Shown here in pieces: positions 31,904-43,507 of a stretch of DNA of 64,000 nucleotides. The notes below the pieces were generated by a model. That model was not told where the DNA came from, made no database searches, and worked only from the letters and a program-made list of their open reading frames with translations. The position numbers and the translations under genes are program-made. The DNA comes from Alopecurus myosuroides. Its lineage: Eukaryota; Streptophyta; Magnoliopsida; Poales; Poaceae. Position 1 is the stretch's first letter, and each line of letters opens with the position of its first letter. Where the stretch lies: NCBI GenBank assembly GCA_028641055.1, contig CM054059.1, forward strand, positions 106,714,263 to 106,778,262, read 5' to 3'.

Positions 31904-32542
31904 CTCCTGCATGCCTTATCTCCAAACATTTATCAGATCCCCGGGATGCCGGGTGCAGATGTAGTCGATACACTTATGTCCTTTTGCTACTCAGTTTTTA
32001 TTTCAGTTAATGTTTTAGCAGCTCTGGCTCAATGCCGGGTTGCGTTTCTATGCAAGTCCCCGAGCTGCATTTTTTATCCACTCATTCTCTTTCTCTTAGC
32101 TCTTACCTGCCACTTGTGGCTTTTTTGGTAGTCGAGTCACAAGATTTCAAAGTTTGAGTTTCAAATACTCACCTACTTAGAAAACTGCATGGTAACGCTG
32201 CCCACCACTCAGCCGAAAAGAGAAAGCAGTAAAGAACACTCTACTCGGTTGCCACACATTTCCTTTCCTTAGGAATTTTCCGTGTGTTCATTGACCTTTG
32301 GCTTGTTCTCATGCTTGCCATGAAGCCGGGTTGCGGACAGCAGCAGAGTCGAAGAGTTGGCCCTTGGGTTTAAACACATTACTAGATATGCGCATGAAAT
32401 TTTAAGTAAAGCAGCCGAGTAGACAAAGTAAAACAGAGTAGAACAACACAGAGCAAATTTGGACAAGGGCAGTCCCCGAGTTTGAATTCGGAGTGCCGAC
32501 TAGAATTTTAACTCGGTTGAGGAGATACATACAACTTTTTGC
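31904..32542. other. Convergent 3' region between opposite-strand gene and pol of G1
   Basis: No coding sequence. The plus-strand gene ends at 31903 and the minus-strand integrase ends at 32543, so this 640-bp stretch carries the 3' ends of both transcripts. Confidence 0.55.
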
Positions 32543-33152
32543 TCATGAATGAAAACGGCGGAGTAGAGCTACATTCCAGGGGCGCTTCGATTCCTCTCCA
32601 GCTTTATCCGACCTGTTCTTCTGGGGTGCCTGTGCGTCAACTAGATAGTAGGCATCATTGTGCAGAGCCTTGCTCACAATGAAAGGCCCTTCCCACGTAG
32701 GGGATAGCTTGTGCATACCGACCGTGCGCTGCACGAGCCTAAGGACCATGTCTCCTTCTCGGAAAACCCTTGGGTTTACTTTCCGGCTGTGATAACGCCT
32801 CAAGTTTTGCTGATAAATAGCTGAACGTGACAGAGTTAACTCTCTTGCTTCTTCCAGCAGGTCAACGTCATTTTCTCGAGCTTCTCTCACCTCTGCCTCA
32901 GTGTAGAGGGTTACTCGGGGCGAGTCATGCTCTAGGTCAGTGGGCAACACGGACTCAGCTCCATATAGCAGGAAGAATGGTGTGTATCTGGTTGATCGGT
33001 TAGGGGTAGTCCTTAGACTCCACAACACCGTCGGCAACTCGTCCAGCCAACAACCAGGGGTTCGCTGTAATGGCTCAATCAGCCTTGACTTTATCCCAGA
33101 TAGGACCATGCCATTTGCTCTTTCAACTTGTCCATTGGAGGCAGGATTTGCA
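32543..33152 (-). pseudogene. G1 integrase, C-terminal part
   Basis: The minus-strand frame starts in the end of the catalytic core (NPASNGQVERANGMV), continues through IEPLQRTPGCWLDELPTVLW and TPFFLLYGAESVLP, then the linker (EEARELTLSRSAIYQQNLRRYH). The C-terminal GPF/KLSPTWEGPFIV module ends at RRFHS and a stop. About 70 residues of the core that should precede it are missing. Confidence 0.85.
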
Positions 33153-33285
33153 AGTAAGATTCATATGCCAGCTTCCGAGTTGAAGACCATCCCCATTACT
33201 TGGCCGTTTGCTGTTTGGTGTTTGGATATGGTAGGTCCTTTCAAGCCAGCTAGAGGCAACATGACTCATATCTTGGTCATGGTCA
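33153..33285 (+). pseudogene. Inverted integrase segment in G1
   Basis: This 130-bp stretch codes on the plus strand for FASKIHMPASELKTIPITW, PFAVWCLDMVGPFKPARG and NMTHILVMV, the integrase core around its first catalytic Asp. The integrase on both sides is on the minus strand. At the right edge the minus-strand frame stops at EDIVRKCNG, exactly where this segment should follow. It was therefore inverted in place, and the following coding part was lost. Confidence 0.85.
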
Positions 33286-33990
33286 GCCGTTGCACTTTCT
33301 CACTATATCTTCCGCTTGCTTCACGGCAGTGAGCCAAAAGAAGCCATGCCGAAAAGCCTTGTTAACCAGAGCCCGAGAAGAGGCGTGATGTCCACATTCT
33401 CCTTGGTGTATCTCTACAAGAATTTCTTCTCCTTCCTCTGGCTCAACGCAGCGTTGCAGCACGCCAGTAGGACTCCTTCTGTGCAGCACCTTGTTGATGA
33501 TTGTGTAGCCCTGGGATCTTCTCTGTATCTGCCTAGCTGCGACCTCGTCGCTTGGCAAAGTGCCATCCGTTAGAAAGGATAATATGGGCAGAGCCCAACT
33601 CGGTGTCTCCCGTGTGGGAAACACTGGTTCGTCCACTTCCATTGGATCTGCTACCAAGACCTCTTCTGAGTTGGGGGCGAGTCCCCGAGTACTGATAAAT
33701 GATCCCCTCAATGAATGCGACAGTCCCCGAGTTGAATGGAGCAGTCCCCGGGTTGCAGGTGCCAGTCCCCGGGTTGGAGACGACAGTCCCCGGGTTCTCT
33801 TTTGCAGCTTCCCAATCAATCTCCATGGGCACAGCTTCCTCTCCTGGCAGAGATGGAACAAAGATAGACTCCGAGTTGGGGGATGGCTTGATGGATGGCT
33901 TTCTCAAATGCTCCAAGGCAATCCCAGCCGGGATAAACTGCCGAGAAGACCCCAACTTGGATAGTTCATCAGCTGCATCATTCTCAGCTC
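33286..33990 (-). pseudogene. G1 RNase H-integrase linker and integrase N-terminal domain
   Basis: The minus-strand frame holds LGSSRQFIPAGIALEHLRKPS, a linker with repeated TRGL-type words, then the integrase zinc-binding region (HRRSPTGVLQRCVEPEEG, ECGHHASSRALVNKAF, GFFW, VRKC). Frame changes split it into two overlapping frames. Confidence 0.75.
33655..33815 (-). repeat. Coding minisatellite in the G1 pol linker
   Basis: About six units of 24-30 bp are based on CAGTCCCCGAGTTG / CAGTCCCCGGGTTG in plus reading. On the minus strand one frame reads T/S-RGL repeats and another NPGT repeats. It lies between the second RNase H and integrase. Confidence 0.75.
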
Positions 33991-34105
33991 ATGTGTATAT
34001 GATGAAATTCACACCCTTCAAAGAAGCCAGTCATGGTTTGCACCAGAAACCGGTAGGATGCCATGTTGGCATCCAAAGCATCCCAGGTGCCGGATACCTG
34101 CTGAA

Positions 34106-35770
34106 TTACCAAATCCGAGTCGCATAGCATACGATACGCTGCACCCCAATCTCCTTGGCTACCCTCAGGCCATGTACCAGTGCTTCATACTCGGCCACAT
34201 TGTTAGATGCTTTGAAATGAATCTGCAGCACATACTTGAGTTGATCTCGCTTGGGTGACGTAAGCAGCACGCCAGCACCAAGGCCTTCCTTCACTTTGGA
34301 GCCATCAGAATGCATCTTCCAGTAGTTGGTTTTCGGCAAGGGAGGATCATACTGCATCTCGGCCCAATCCACCAGGAAATCTGCCAGAGTTTGTGACTTG
34401 ATTGATTCTCTTCTCGCGTACAAAGGAGTGTACGCGGCTAGCTCGATTGCCCACTTGGCTACCCGGCCGCTTGCTTCCTTGTTGCCCATGATCTCCGAGA
34501 TGGGAGAAATACTCACCACTGTGATGGGATGCTCTTGGAAATAGTGTTTGAGCTTCTTGGCACCCAGGTACACGCCGTACGTCATCTTCTGGTAATGCGA
34601 GTAGTTCTGCTTGGAGCTGGATAGCACCTCGCTGAGATAATATACTGGCCGCTGCACCTTCTTGCCTTCCTCTTCTCTCTCCACCACTACCACCACGCTG
34701 ACTACCCGGTTGGTTCCTGCAATGTACAGCAACATTGACTCTTTGGGTAGCGGGCTAGCCAGGATGGGTGCGCTACCCAGCATGGTCTTGAGTTCTCTCA
34801 ATGCCACATCGGCTTGCGATGTCCAGACAAACTTATCACTCTTCTTCATGAGCTGGTACAGAGGCAAGGCCTTCTCACCCATTCTTCCCAGGAAGCGGCT
34901 CATAGAAGCCAAGCACCCGGTAAACTTTTGCACATCCTTCAGTGATCTCGGCAAAGACATGCTCTCTATAGCTTTTATCTTTGAAGGATTGGCCTCAATT
35001 CCCCGACTGGATACCAAGAAACCGAGTAACTTGCCAGCCGGGACGCCAAAGGTGCATTTAGTCGGATTCAGTTTCATCCTGTACTTGCGCAGGTTAGCAA
35101 AAGTTTCCTCAATATCACTAAGCAGAGTATGTGTTTCTTTCGTTTTGATGACAATGTCATCTACGTACACCTGCACATTTTTGCCAATTTGATCATGCAA
35201 GCATTTCTGCATGCATCTCTGATAGGTAGCCCCAGCATTCCGCAACCCAAAGCACATGACACGATAGCAATAAGCCCCATACGGGGTAATGAAAGCAGTC
35301 TTTATTTGATCAGCCGGATTAAGAGGTATCTGGTGGAAACCAGAGTAGGCATCAATGAAAGACAAAAGTTCACACCCGGTAGTGGAATCGATCACCTGAT
35401 CTATGCGGGGTAGCGGGAATGGGTCCTTGGGGCAGGCCTTGTTCAGGTTGGTGTAGTCCACGCACATGCGCCATGCAGTCTCGGCCTTGGGGTCCTCCTT
35501 CTTCTTCTCAACCATAACCGGGTTGGCCAGCCAATCCGGATGCAGCACCTCCATGATGAATCCGCTTATCAGCAACTTGGTGATCTGATCATCGATAGCT
35601 TTCCTCCTCTCATCACCAAAGCGGCGCATAGCCTGCTTAACCGGCTTGACGTCAGGACGCACATGTAGCGAGTGCTCAACCAATTCCCTCTAGACACCCG
35701 GCAAGTCCTCATTGGACCATGCGAAGACATCCCGATTCTCACGGAGGAAGTGGATGAGCTCGCTTTCCTA
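34106..35770 (-). pseudogene. G1 reverse transcriptase and RNase H domains
   Basis: RT motifs: KPVKQAMRRFGDERRKAI, MCVDYTNLNKACPKDPFPLPRID, FIDAYSGFHQIPL, FGLRNAGATYQRCM and the active site YVDDIVI. Native RNase H/connection follows (TNRVVSVVVVVERE, KMTYGVYLGAKKLKHYF). Then comes a second RNase H typical of Tat elements (WKMHSDGSKVKEGLGAGVLL, NNVAEYEALVHGL). The frame ends near 34106 by a small deletion before the expected DSDL. Upstream, in-frame TAG codons at 35768-35770 and just before RELVEHSL (near 35690) separate it from protease. Confidence 0.88.
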
Positions 35771-36649
35771 TTTCTCGCCCAACCCGGCGCCAATGATGGC
35801 AACACGGTCTGGGAACTCAGGGTCCACCTGCACCTTCTTGGTTTCCTGGGAGGCCTGGAAAGCTGCTCCATATTGAGTACCTGGCATGCCAGGCATACCG
35901 ACATGCGCTGCTTGAGCCATAGCAACGACCTCGTGTATCTTCTTCTTCTCGGCAGCAATGACCATGGATTCTGCCAGCAGAGAACCAGCAGACGCACACT
36001 CCAAGGAACGCTTGTAATCACCCGAGATGGTGATGACACCATTGGGACCATGTAGCTTCATCTTCAGGTAGGCTGCATGGGTTGAGGCCATGAACTTGGT
36101 GAGAGCAGGCCTACCGAGTAGAGCATGGTAGGGGCTCTGAAGATCAACCACTTCGAACTGCAGGCACTCGGTGCGACAGTTCTCCCTAGTGCCGAATAGG
36201 ACATCAACCCAGATGCGGCCGATTGGAGCACAAGACACTCCCGGCACAATGCCATGGAAATTAATCCTGCTGGGTAGCAGCATGTTCTCGGCAAGGCCGA
36301 GCTTCTCCAGGGTATCTCGGTACATGATGTTGATGCTGCTGCCGTTATCAATCAGCACTTTGCTGAACCTGACATTCTTCGTGGTCCTTAGGAATGTAGG
36401 ATCCACCACCAGAGCATAGGTACCATGATTGGGCATCACCTTGGGATGATCAGCTCTGGACCAGGTAATCTCTTGCTCGCACCAGAGCAGATAGTTAGGC
36501 ATAGCTGGGATCACTGCATTTACCTCCATCGCACGCCTGTGCAGCGACTGCTTGTCGTCTGGCTCGGTGGTGAATACCATGTAGCTCTCATGGTGTTCCT
36601 GGTACTGGTTGCGGTCTCCACCACCATTGTTGCCGTTGTTGTTGTTGTT

Positions 36650-36724
<75 letters not shown>

Positions 36725-37021
36725 CCTGTTGTTGTTGTTGTTGTTGTAGTAGTTGCGGTTGCGGTCATTGCGGTTGTCATAGTTGCGGTTGGCTCCTTGA
36801 GCCACTTGATTCACGATCTCCCTTCTCGGATTCACTGCAGGCCTGGGAGCAGCTGCCCGAATAGGTTGCACATTGGCATTCGCAGGCGGCAGAGGAGGAG
36901 GAGGGGGCAGCTGACCAAAACCTTCACTCTTGATGCGGTCCCACCAGCTGCACTGCCGGGTAGTGTGGTTGGCTGGCCTACTCGGATGCCGAGTATGGAA
37001 GCTGCATGGCCCAACCTTCAT
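35768..37021 (-). pseudogene. G1 gag C-terminus and protease
   Basis: Starts in the remains of the gag zinc-finger region (GPCSFHTRHPSRPANHTTRQC), then a proline-rich segment and a long poly-Asn run encoded by a GTT/AAC microsatellite. The aspartic protease has the active site VLIDNGSSINIMY with Asn where Thr or Ser is usual in DTGS, typical of these Gypsy families. It continues FHGIVPGVS, QFEVVDLQSPYHALLGRP and ends at GLGEK with TAG (35768-35770) at the boundary to RT. Confidence 0.85.
36640..36762. repeat. (GTT)n microsatellite encoding poly-Asn
   Basis: About 40 GTT units, with few interruptions, on the plus strand. On the minus strand they encode Asn runs in the G1 gag-protease linker. 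The plus-strand frame here is only poly-Val and not a gene. Confidence 0.95.
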
Positions 37022-37111
37022 GTTCTCAAAGATAAATCTCTGAGCATCTCTGCTGCCCGGGTTGCCGCTACCCTGCTGGGGAGCACTGTATGGCTTCTTG
37101 ATACCTTGGCC

Positions 37112-38768
37112 CTAATTCTGGTTCTGCCCGTATTGGGCTCCTGCAGTTTTCTGCCTTTGTCTACTCCCAGCAGCTGCAGGGTCTTGGTTCACAGCATTCA
37201 CTTCTTCGGCATCATACCGAGTATCAGGTCGGTCACCTCTGCGCTTGTTGCGGAAATCTTGGCGTCTATGGCCATCATGGTGCTTCCTTCTTGACTCGAA
37301 TGCATCGAGTAACGGCTGAGTGGGGTCACCGAGTGCATACATATAAGCTATCTTGATCGTCTCGGCGAGCGTATTCGGCATCTCTCTCTGCAGCTTTTGC
37401 CATAACATGCTGCCATGCCTGCAGCCTTGAGCAAACCAGGCGATTTCCTGTGACTCATTCACACCCTCGCAGGTGTTCCTCAGTTTCCTCTTCTCGCTGC
37501 TTGCAAGCTGAAAGCTGTTGCGGCCTATTCGGCATCTTGTATGTGCTGGTGAAGTTGCTGATGAAGGCATACGATAAGTCCAACCAGCAATTGATACTGT
37601 CCTTGGGCAAGTTGTTCAACCAGATCCGGGCAGGGCCCTCCAACATCTGGGGAACGTATCTCACGGCCCATCTCCGGTTGCCGCCTGCAATGTGCACAGC
37701 GGTAACGTAATCACTTAGTCAGTCTTCCGGCTTGGTGCTGCCATCATAACACTTGGTACCTCTAGCCAACTGGAACTTGTTTACAGAAGGCTCCCCCATG
37801 ATGCGGTTACCAAAACAGGCTGGGCTGGGTGGCCCCCTCGTCTCCATCTGTGCTGACCGATTAATCCGGTCCAACTTGTATCTTGCATCGCTGGGCTCCA
37901 GCATGCGTTCACCCAAACGATCAGTGATGTCTCTTGGGTCAGCGTACCCGGCCATCTCCATTGCCGAGTACCCATCGTCGTAGCGGTCCTGCGGCACAGG
38001 ACAGGGTTGAGCCACCGGGTTGCCTACTGCCACAACTACTTGCGGCTGCACAGCTGCTGGCTGCCGCACTCTCTGCTGGACCGGGTTGGCAGCATGATGT
38101 CGCGATGTTTCCGCGCGGTTTCCTCCTTGCCCCTTGCTGTGAGCTTTAGTGGCTTGATAGCCTGCTTCTGCAGAGTTGTGTTTCTGACCGAGCTGCAGCG
38201 CCACAGTGTGCTGTTTTCCGGCGGCAGCCGGGTCGTACACCTGCATCTGTTTGCTCTTCCCAGAGTTCACACTCTGGTCCCTCTCATTGCCAGGAAGCGG
38301 CGACGAGGCCTGATCCACAGATCTGACCGCATGCGAGTGCACAACCTGAGAAGCGCCAGCTCCCGGATTGGCTTTCCGGAACTCCTCATTCTGCCTACCA
38401 GCTTCTAGCACTATCTCATTCAACCTATCCTGCTGCCTAGCGCGCGCATCACCAGTGAGATGCGGCAACTCAGCAGCAACTGCCTCTGCAGCCCTAAGAG
38501 TTTTGGAGGGGGAGCTATATTTGGGCCTAGTAGCGGTGTTCAAACTAGCAGTTTGGCAAGCAGCCCTACCATCTCTGGCTAACTCAGCGCCTAAGTTGCG
38601 ACGGATAACGCCTATCTTGCTAGGCAACCTAGAAATGGGAGTAAAGCCATGTGCTCGGTTGTACTCGTTCTGATCTAGGTTAAACTCGAGCCTAACCTTC
38701 TCCAGCTCCTGGGACTCCGCGAGTAGCGCGTGACGCTGTTGCTCGAGTTGCGCCCTCAATGTCATGAG
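37112..38768 (-). pseudogene. G1 gag, main part
   Basis: From the solo-LTR insertion point the minus strand reads MTLRAQLEQQRHALLAESQ (coiled-coil start), a long charged/Gln-rich region, then MEMAGYADPRD, GTKCYDGSTKPED, a stop, and the capsid domain (RYVPQMLEGPARIWLNNLP, CWLDLSYAFISNFTSTYK, QREEETEEHLR). A frame change near 37455 leads into ESQEIAWFAQGCRHGSMLW and the nucleocapsid-like basic region. Retrotrans_gag type. Confidence 0.8.
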
Positions 38769-39943
38769 TGTAACATCCCAAGTATGAAAAATAGCCATTA
38801 GAATGTTTGCTATCTATTATTTTATGTTTTGCATCATGACATCATGTTCATTGCATTTGTTTTGCTTGTTTTCCATTTGTTTTTCTCTGTTTTGCTTTGT
38901 TTTCCAACTGTTTTTGATTTGTTTTCCTTTGTTTTCTATTTGAATTTCAAATCAAATTTCAAACCTTTTGTTTCATACTTGTGATGTTACAATTTCCAAA
39001 ATGATATTTCAAATCAAAACAATCAATTGTTTCCATTAAAAGTTGTGATTCCAAAATGTTGTTCTGTTTCTAATAAAAATTCATCTAATACCAAAAACAT
39101 TTGAAATTCCAAACCAACATCCAAATAATTGTTCATACTTGTTATGTTACAATTCTTCCAAATAAAAAGTTCAAATAAGACAACCATTTGTTTCCATTAA
39201 ACTATAAGGTTCAACTATCTAAATTATTGCTTTCAATATTTCACTTAATATTCAAAATTCATTCAAATTGCATTAAAATTCAATTGCCTTTTTTCCATAT
39301 AGCAACCATTTGAAATTAATGAAACAAAACACTCCAATCAATTTGTTTCAAAATAACTTGAGGTCCAAAACTAATTAAATGTTTCCTTTTAATGGATTAC
39401 TTCATCTCATAATTCACTCAAATTTCAAAACCAATTGCAACACCAACATAATCAAGTTTTTGAAAACCCAAGTTACAAAATTGTTGTGATTACTATAAAC
39501 AACTCATCCAAAATTTTACCTAATTTTATACCCCTAAAAATCTCTCTTTTCTCTCCTATTCAAATCAGCAAAAAAACAATTAGAACAAAAATAATAATAA
39601 AAACACAACAGAGCAAGAGAGAGGGGCAGGCCCAGACAGCCCACCATCTCCCAGGCCCAATACCCCCCTCGCTCACCTTCTTCTTCGTACGGCAGTCATC
39701 TGAAGCCACCACGTCTGCAGAGCAGAGCAGGCAACGGCTGATGCTCCCCCTCCTCCTATTAAACCCTAGGCACCCGAGCTGCTCCTCCCCTAACCCTACC
39801 TTTCTTTCTCTCCCTCCTCCTCTATCTCCCCCGCCTCCATCTTCCCTCTGCTCCTTTCTCTCTGTAACTGCAACCTCTGAACCCCCACCGATTTTCCCCT
39901 CCTTCTCTCCGGCGATCGCCGCCGGGAGGCCCCCCCCTCCGGC

Positions 39944-40090
39944 CATGGCGAGGGCGGGAATGGAACCCCCCCACGACCCTCTTCCTCCTCCACCCCTCGG
40001 CGAGGGCCGAGAGGGCTCGCTGCGCCGCCGCCGTCAAGGTTGCCACCACCGTCGCCTCCCTGTCCGCCCTGCCCCTCCTTCAGGTCGAAG
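39944..40090 (+). other. Exon-like start in the solo LTR
   Basis: An ATG in good context (GCCATGGCGAGG) opens a frame of about 49 codons rich in Pro and Arg. It reaches a strong donor-like AAGGTGAGC at 40089. Upstream is a CT-rich leader and AAACCCTAG. It looks like the first exon of an LTR-encoded transcript; coding is not proven. Confidence 0.35.
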
Positions 40091-40363
40091 GTGAGCCTCG
40101 CTCCTCCCCTTTCCTCCCTCTCGCTGTCCCCTCTCCCTTCCCTCTCGGTCACCATCCGCACACCCCACAGCACCCGCGGACAGCGCCTCCGGCGAGCACC
40201 GCTGTCGTCGCTGGCCCTTTCCCTGTCGAGTTACAGAAGCGAACGATCTGTTCGCAGTTCAGTTAACCCGTTTCTGAAATATATACCCCCCACGGCCCCC
40301 TTCCTATCACAACCCACGCAGCTACCCTATTGGCAACGCACCCTTGCGCTGCAAGCAGAGGGG

Positions 40364-40380
40364 GTGGGTTCGAATCCCAC
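40364..40380 (+). other. tRNA-like T-arm / B box in the solo LTR
   Basis: GTGGG-TTCGAAT-CCCAC forms a perfect T-arm and includes the Pol III B-box consensus GGTTCGAATCC. No matching acceptor stem or proper D-arm can be built upstream, so this is not a tRNA gene. Confidence 0.5.
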
Positions 40381-40529
40381 CCCCCACGGGATTAATCCCA
40401 CTATTTTCTCTTCTGGTTTTTTCAAGCCAGCACAATCCTCTTTGCACACCCAGGTCCCCGCTATTAATTTCTAGTCCCTGTTAATTTGTTCTAAGTCCCT
40501 AGATGAAATAAAAATGGCAGATTAGCACC

Positions 40530-41330
40530 AAAAACCTAAAAATGCATAACTATTTCATTTTAACTCCAAATTCAACTTTTTAAATATGTATTCTGTGCCA
40601 AATTAAAATCTCTATCCAAATATAAAATTTGTTTACTGTTTTGAATATTTTAAATTGGTGAAATATTTGAATTCTTGTTTAATTCACTTAATTTTGCAAA
40701 ATTCATAACTTGGGCATAAAAATTCCAAATTCAAGAAACTAAATATGTTTTCCAATCAACTTTTCATGTACTTTCCAAATATAAATTTTGTTTGCTGTTT
40801 TGAATAATTTAAATTGCTGAAAACAACTGTTTCTTATTTATTGCAATTAAAATGGCCAAATTAATAACTTGCTCATTTTAAATCCAATTTCAACCAATAA
40901 AATATGTTTTCCATGCTAAATTAAACCCTCTTTCCAAATATAAAATTTGTTTCATGTTTTGAATAATTAAAATTGGTTAAATGATTTAAATCTTGTTTAA
41001 ATCATTTAATATTGTTAAATTCATAACTTGATCAAATTAAATTCTTTTTGAACATATAAAATATGTTTTCAAACCACAAAAGTATAAACTTTTCAAATAT
41101 GAATCTCACTTAATGTTTTGCACAAATAAAAATTCAAAGAAGTTCATGTTTGAATTAAATTCATTTAATTCTTGCTTAAACTTGTTTAATTCATAAATAA
41201 TTTATTTGAAATCCTTTTTCAACAAGTGAAACATGTATTCCACCTAAAATTGTGTGTTCTTATCAAATATGAACTTTGTTATCTGTTTTGAACAATTTAA
41301 CTTGATGAAAACAACAAATGCTTGTGTGAC
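40530..41330. repeat. AT-rich tandem repeats in the solo LTR
   Basis: About five diverged units of 150-190 bp share CATAACTT, CCAAATATAAAATTTG, TGTTTTGAATAATTTAAATT and AAATATGTTTTCCA words. There is no coding capacity. Confidence 0.7.
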
Positions 41331-42969
41331 ACCTTTAAGTAACCAAAATTTCTTAACTTAATAAATAAAATCCCAAACTTGGTAAACCTTATTTCTATTT
41401 GTTTCTATTGTTGTTATTTTGTTGTTTTCCTCATCCATGCATCATGCTAATCAACTTTCACATGAGGATTAGTGGTAGAACAATTATTTCAACCATAATT
41501 CATGGGCTTTCCATATGCAATCCAAGTTGCATGTGGGTCCATCTAATCTTGTTATGTTACCATGTCAACTAGTTTATTTCTATGCATCAATTAAATGGTC
41601 ATGCATCATCCCATGTTTGTGCACTATGCCATGTTATTGATTGTTTATCTCTCTGCGTTGTTTGTTTGCTTCTTCTCGGATAAACAACGACGTTGAGACC
41701 GACGATACTTACGACACCCCTTCTAAGGAGTTAGCTCAGTACCAGGCTACTGGGTTTGCAGGCAAGTATTCACTCACATGAACCATCGTGTTCCTTTCAA
41801 CATTGGTTACCGATACTTTCCGTTGTCTATTCTGCTAGCCCTATGAATAGCTGTTTCTGTTACGAACCTATCACATGTTATCCTTTAACCCTGATATTAC
41901 CTTACCTCCACACCTATAACCTTTTGCTTGTTGCCCGTGTCTTACTAGCATGCTGAGGGTTGTTTTTGCTCGAGTCTGTTACCCGTTACTTTCTGTTACT
42001 ATTTCTATTATGTTCTGGGGCTCGAGGTTTAATCAATCAACCTGTTAATATTGTGGATAATAATAACTTGATGATAAGGCACCGGCAGGAGGCCTTGCGT
42101 GGTTTTGAGGCCTGCTAGTGTCGACCCTAATTACGAAAAGGGTCTTGTCTACTGATTCATGATGAGCGCACTAACCGCATGTGGGAAGCGTGTATGGGCG
42201 CCCCCCTCAATTTGATTCGATTCGCATCTCGTCCAAATCGCCTCATTTAGTTCGGGTGTTCCATTTGCCGCATGCATGTTTTTGCGAGCCCAGGCCAGGG
42301 TGGAAACTTTTGTAGTCGGCATTTAGGGAGACACGTTCTTAGAGTGCTATGAGGGTCCCCTTTTCTTCGTGGGGCTCGATTAGCCGTGCGCTCACTGCAC
42401 GGGGTTCTTTGGGCTTGATGCGAAGAAGAGTTGAGTTGTGTTGAGTGCCCCGCTTGGTGGGAGGCATTCCATCTGGCGGGTTATTCTTACGTGTACGGCT
42501 AAATTGGTGCACCCCTGCAGGGAAAATCTTCTCGAGAAGCCGTGTTTTCCGCGGTTATGGATTACTTGGTGAAAGTACTGGCTAACAAGTACTCAGGACA
42601 ACTTAAACCTAATGATTAACAATCTGACTAGCTATAGGCTTAATGACACACCATCTGAACCCTCACTAATCCAACTGTGTGAGTTATCCTCGGATTGCTT
42701 CTTTGGATAAGGGGCGAGATCCAGGATGGGTTTGTTTGGAGTTAGCTATAGTGGTTACGATACGCTATCTTATCTCCTTTCTGTTAGCCGGAAGTTGTAG
42801 TATGTTCTGTAGTTGGTTAGTGCAGCCAGCTGTCGCCTCTTTAAAATCCCCTTCCTTCCGTTGAACCCAAAGCATCTGTGCTTGGTGTTGACAGGTTACC
42901 CTTTGGTGAATTGTGAGTCTTGCTTGCCAGTACGTTTATGTACTGACCCCTTTGGGGCTGTGGTTTCCG

Positions 42970-43037
42970 CAGACGACGTTTCCGAGGATCCCCATGGTGG
43001 CTACTACGTGGAGTATGACGAGACTGCTGACGAGTAG
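42970..43037 (+). other. Last exon-like coding piece of the solo LTR
   Basis: After an acceptor-like TTTCCGCAG the frame reads DDVSEDPHGGYYVEYDETADE and a TAG. A similar acidic piece (NNDVETDDTYDTPSKELAQ) occurs near 41690. The minus strand of the old remnant at 46.6 kb has FEEMSPEEEYFSDDYAN followed by a stop, so short acidic terminal exons recur in these long LTRs. Confidence 0.4.
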
Positions 43038-43507
43038 ATAGCGGACCCGGGCAGGATCCGAGACTTCGTGGATGGGCTCCGTCTTTTCGTTTCCGGCCTC
43101 TTAGGCCTATTTGGATCTTGTCTGTACTCAGACATGTTGAATGCTTCCGCTGTGATGTAATGATGATATGTTGGGACATGTGTCCTCTGGATGATTGTAT
43201 TTGCTATCTCTGCTCTAATGAGAGCCATTTGCAACTTATTTCCATCTTTTGTGTCTTAGAGATATGTTGTGTTATCATTTTGTTCAACGCCGTTGACGTA
43301 CCATGTGTGTATGGTTTGAAGTACGTCAACGGAAGTATCTGGATTTCTACGGGATGGTTTGCGCAGACGATGAATAGTAAGAGAATGGTTGTCACACGTT
43401 TACGTGTTGGCCTGCTCATATTGAGATGCGGGTGCCGGTATGCCCCGTAAGCCATTTATCTACTGTTTAACGGACTGTGAGTATCCCCTAGAAGTCCGGG
43501 TGCGACA

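Larger units (their letters stand above)
38769..43507 (+). mobile_element. Solo LTR of 4.7 kb inserted in G1 gag
   Basis: Ends are TGTAACATCCC and GGTGCGACA. The target duplication ATGAG is present at 38764-38768 and 43508-43512, and the gag frame resumes on the far side. No internal retrotransposon domain lies between, so this is one LTR left after recombination. Its length and lack of coding resemble the large LTRs of non-autonomous Gypsy families in Triticeae (LARD type, such as Sukkula); the family name is inference. Inside are an AT-rich left part, a GC-rich promoter-like region with an ATG (39600-40090), a tRNA-like T-arm (40364-40380), AT-rich tandem repeats (40530-41330), exon-like short coding pieces near 41690 and 42970-43037, and a T-rich end. 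Confidence 0.85.

Noticed and set aside
32940..33332. 130-codon plus-strand frame in the integrase region
   Set aside because: Only its middle part is meaningful, as the inverted integrase segment; the flanks are antisense to integrase.
36425..37294. 289-codon plus-strand frame with poly-Val
   Set aside because: Antisense of the poly-Asn microsatellite and protease of G1; no family signature.
40300..40400. Possible tRNA gene
   Set aside because: Only the T-arm forms; no acceptor stem or standard D-arm could be paired by eye.
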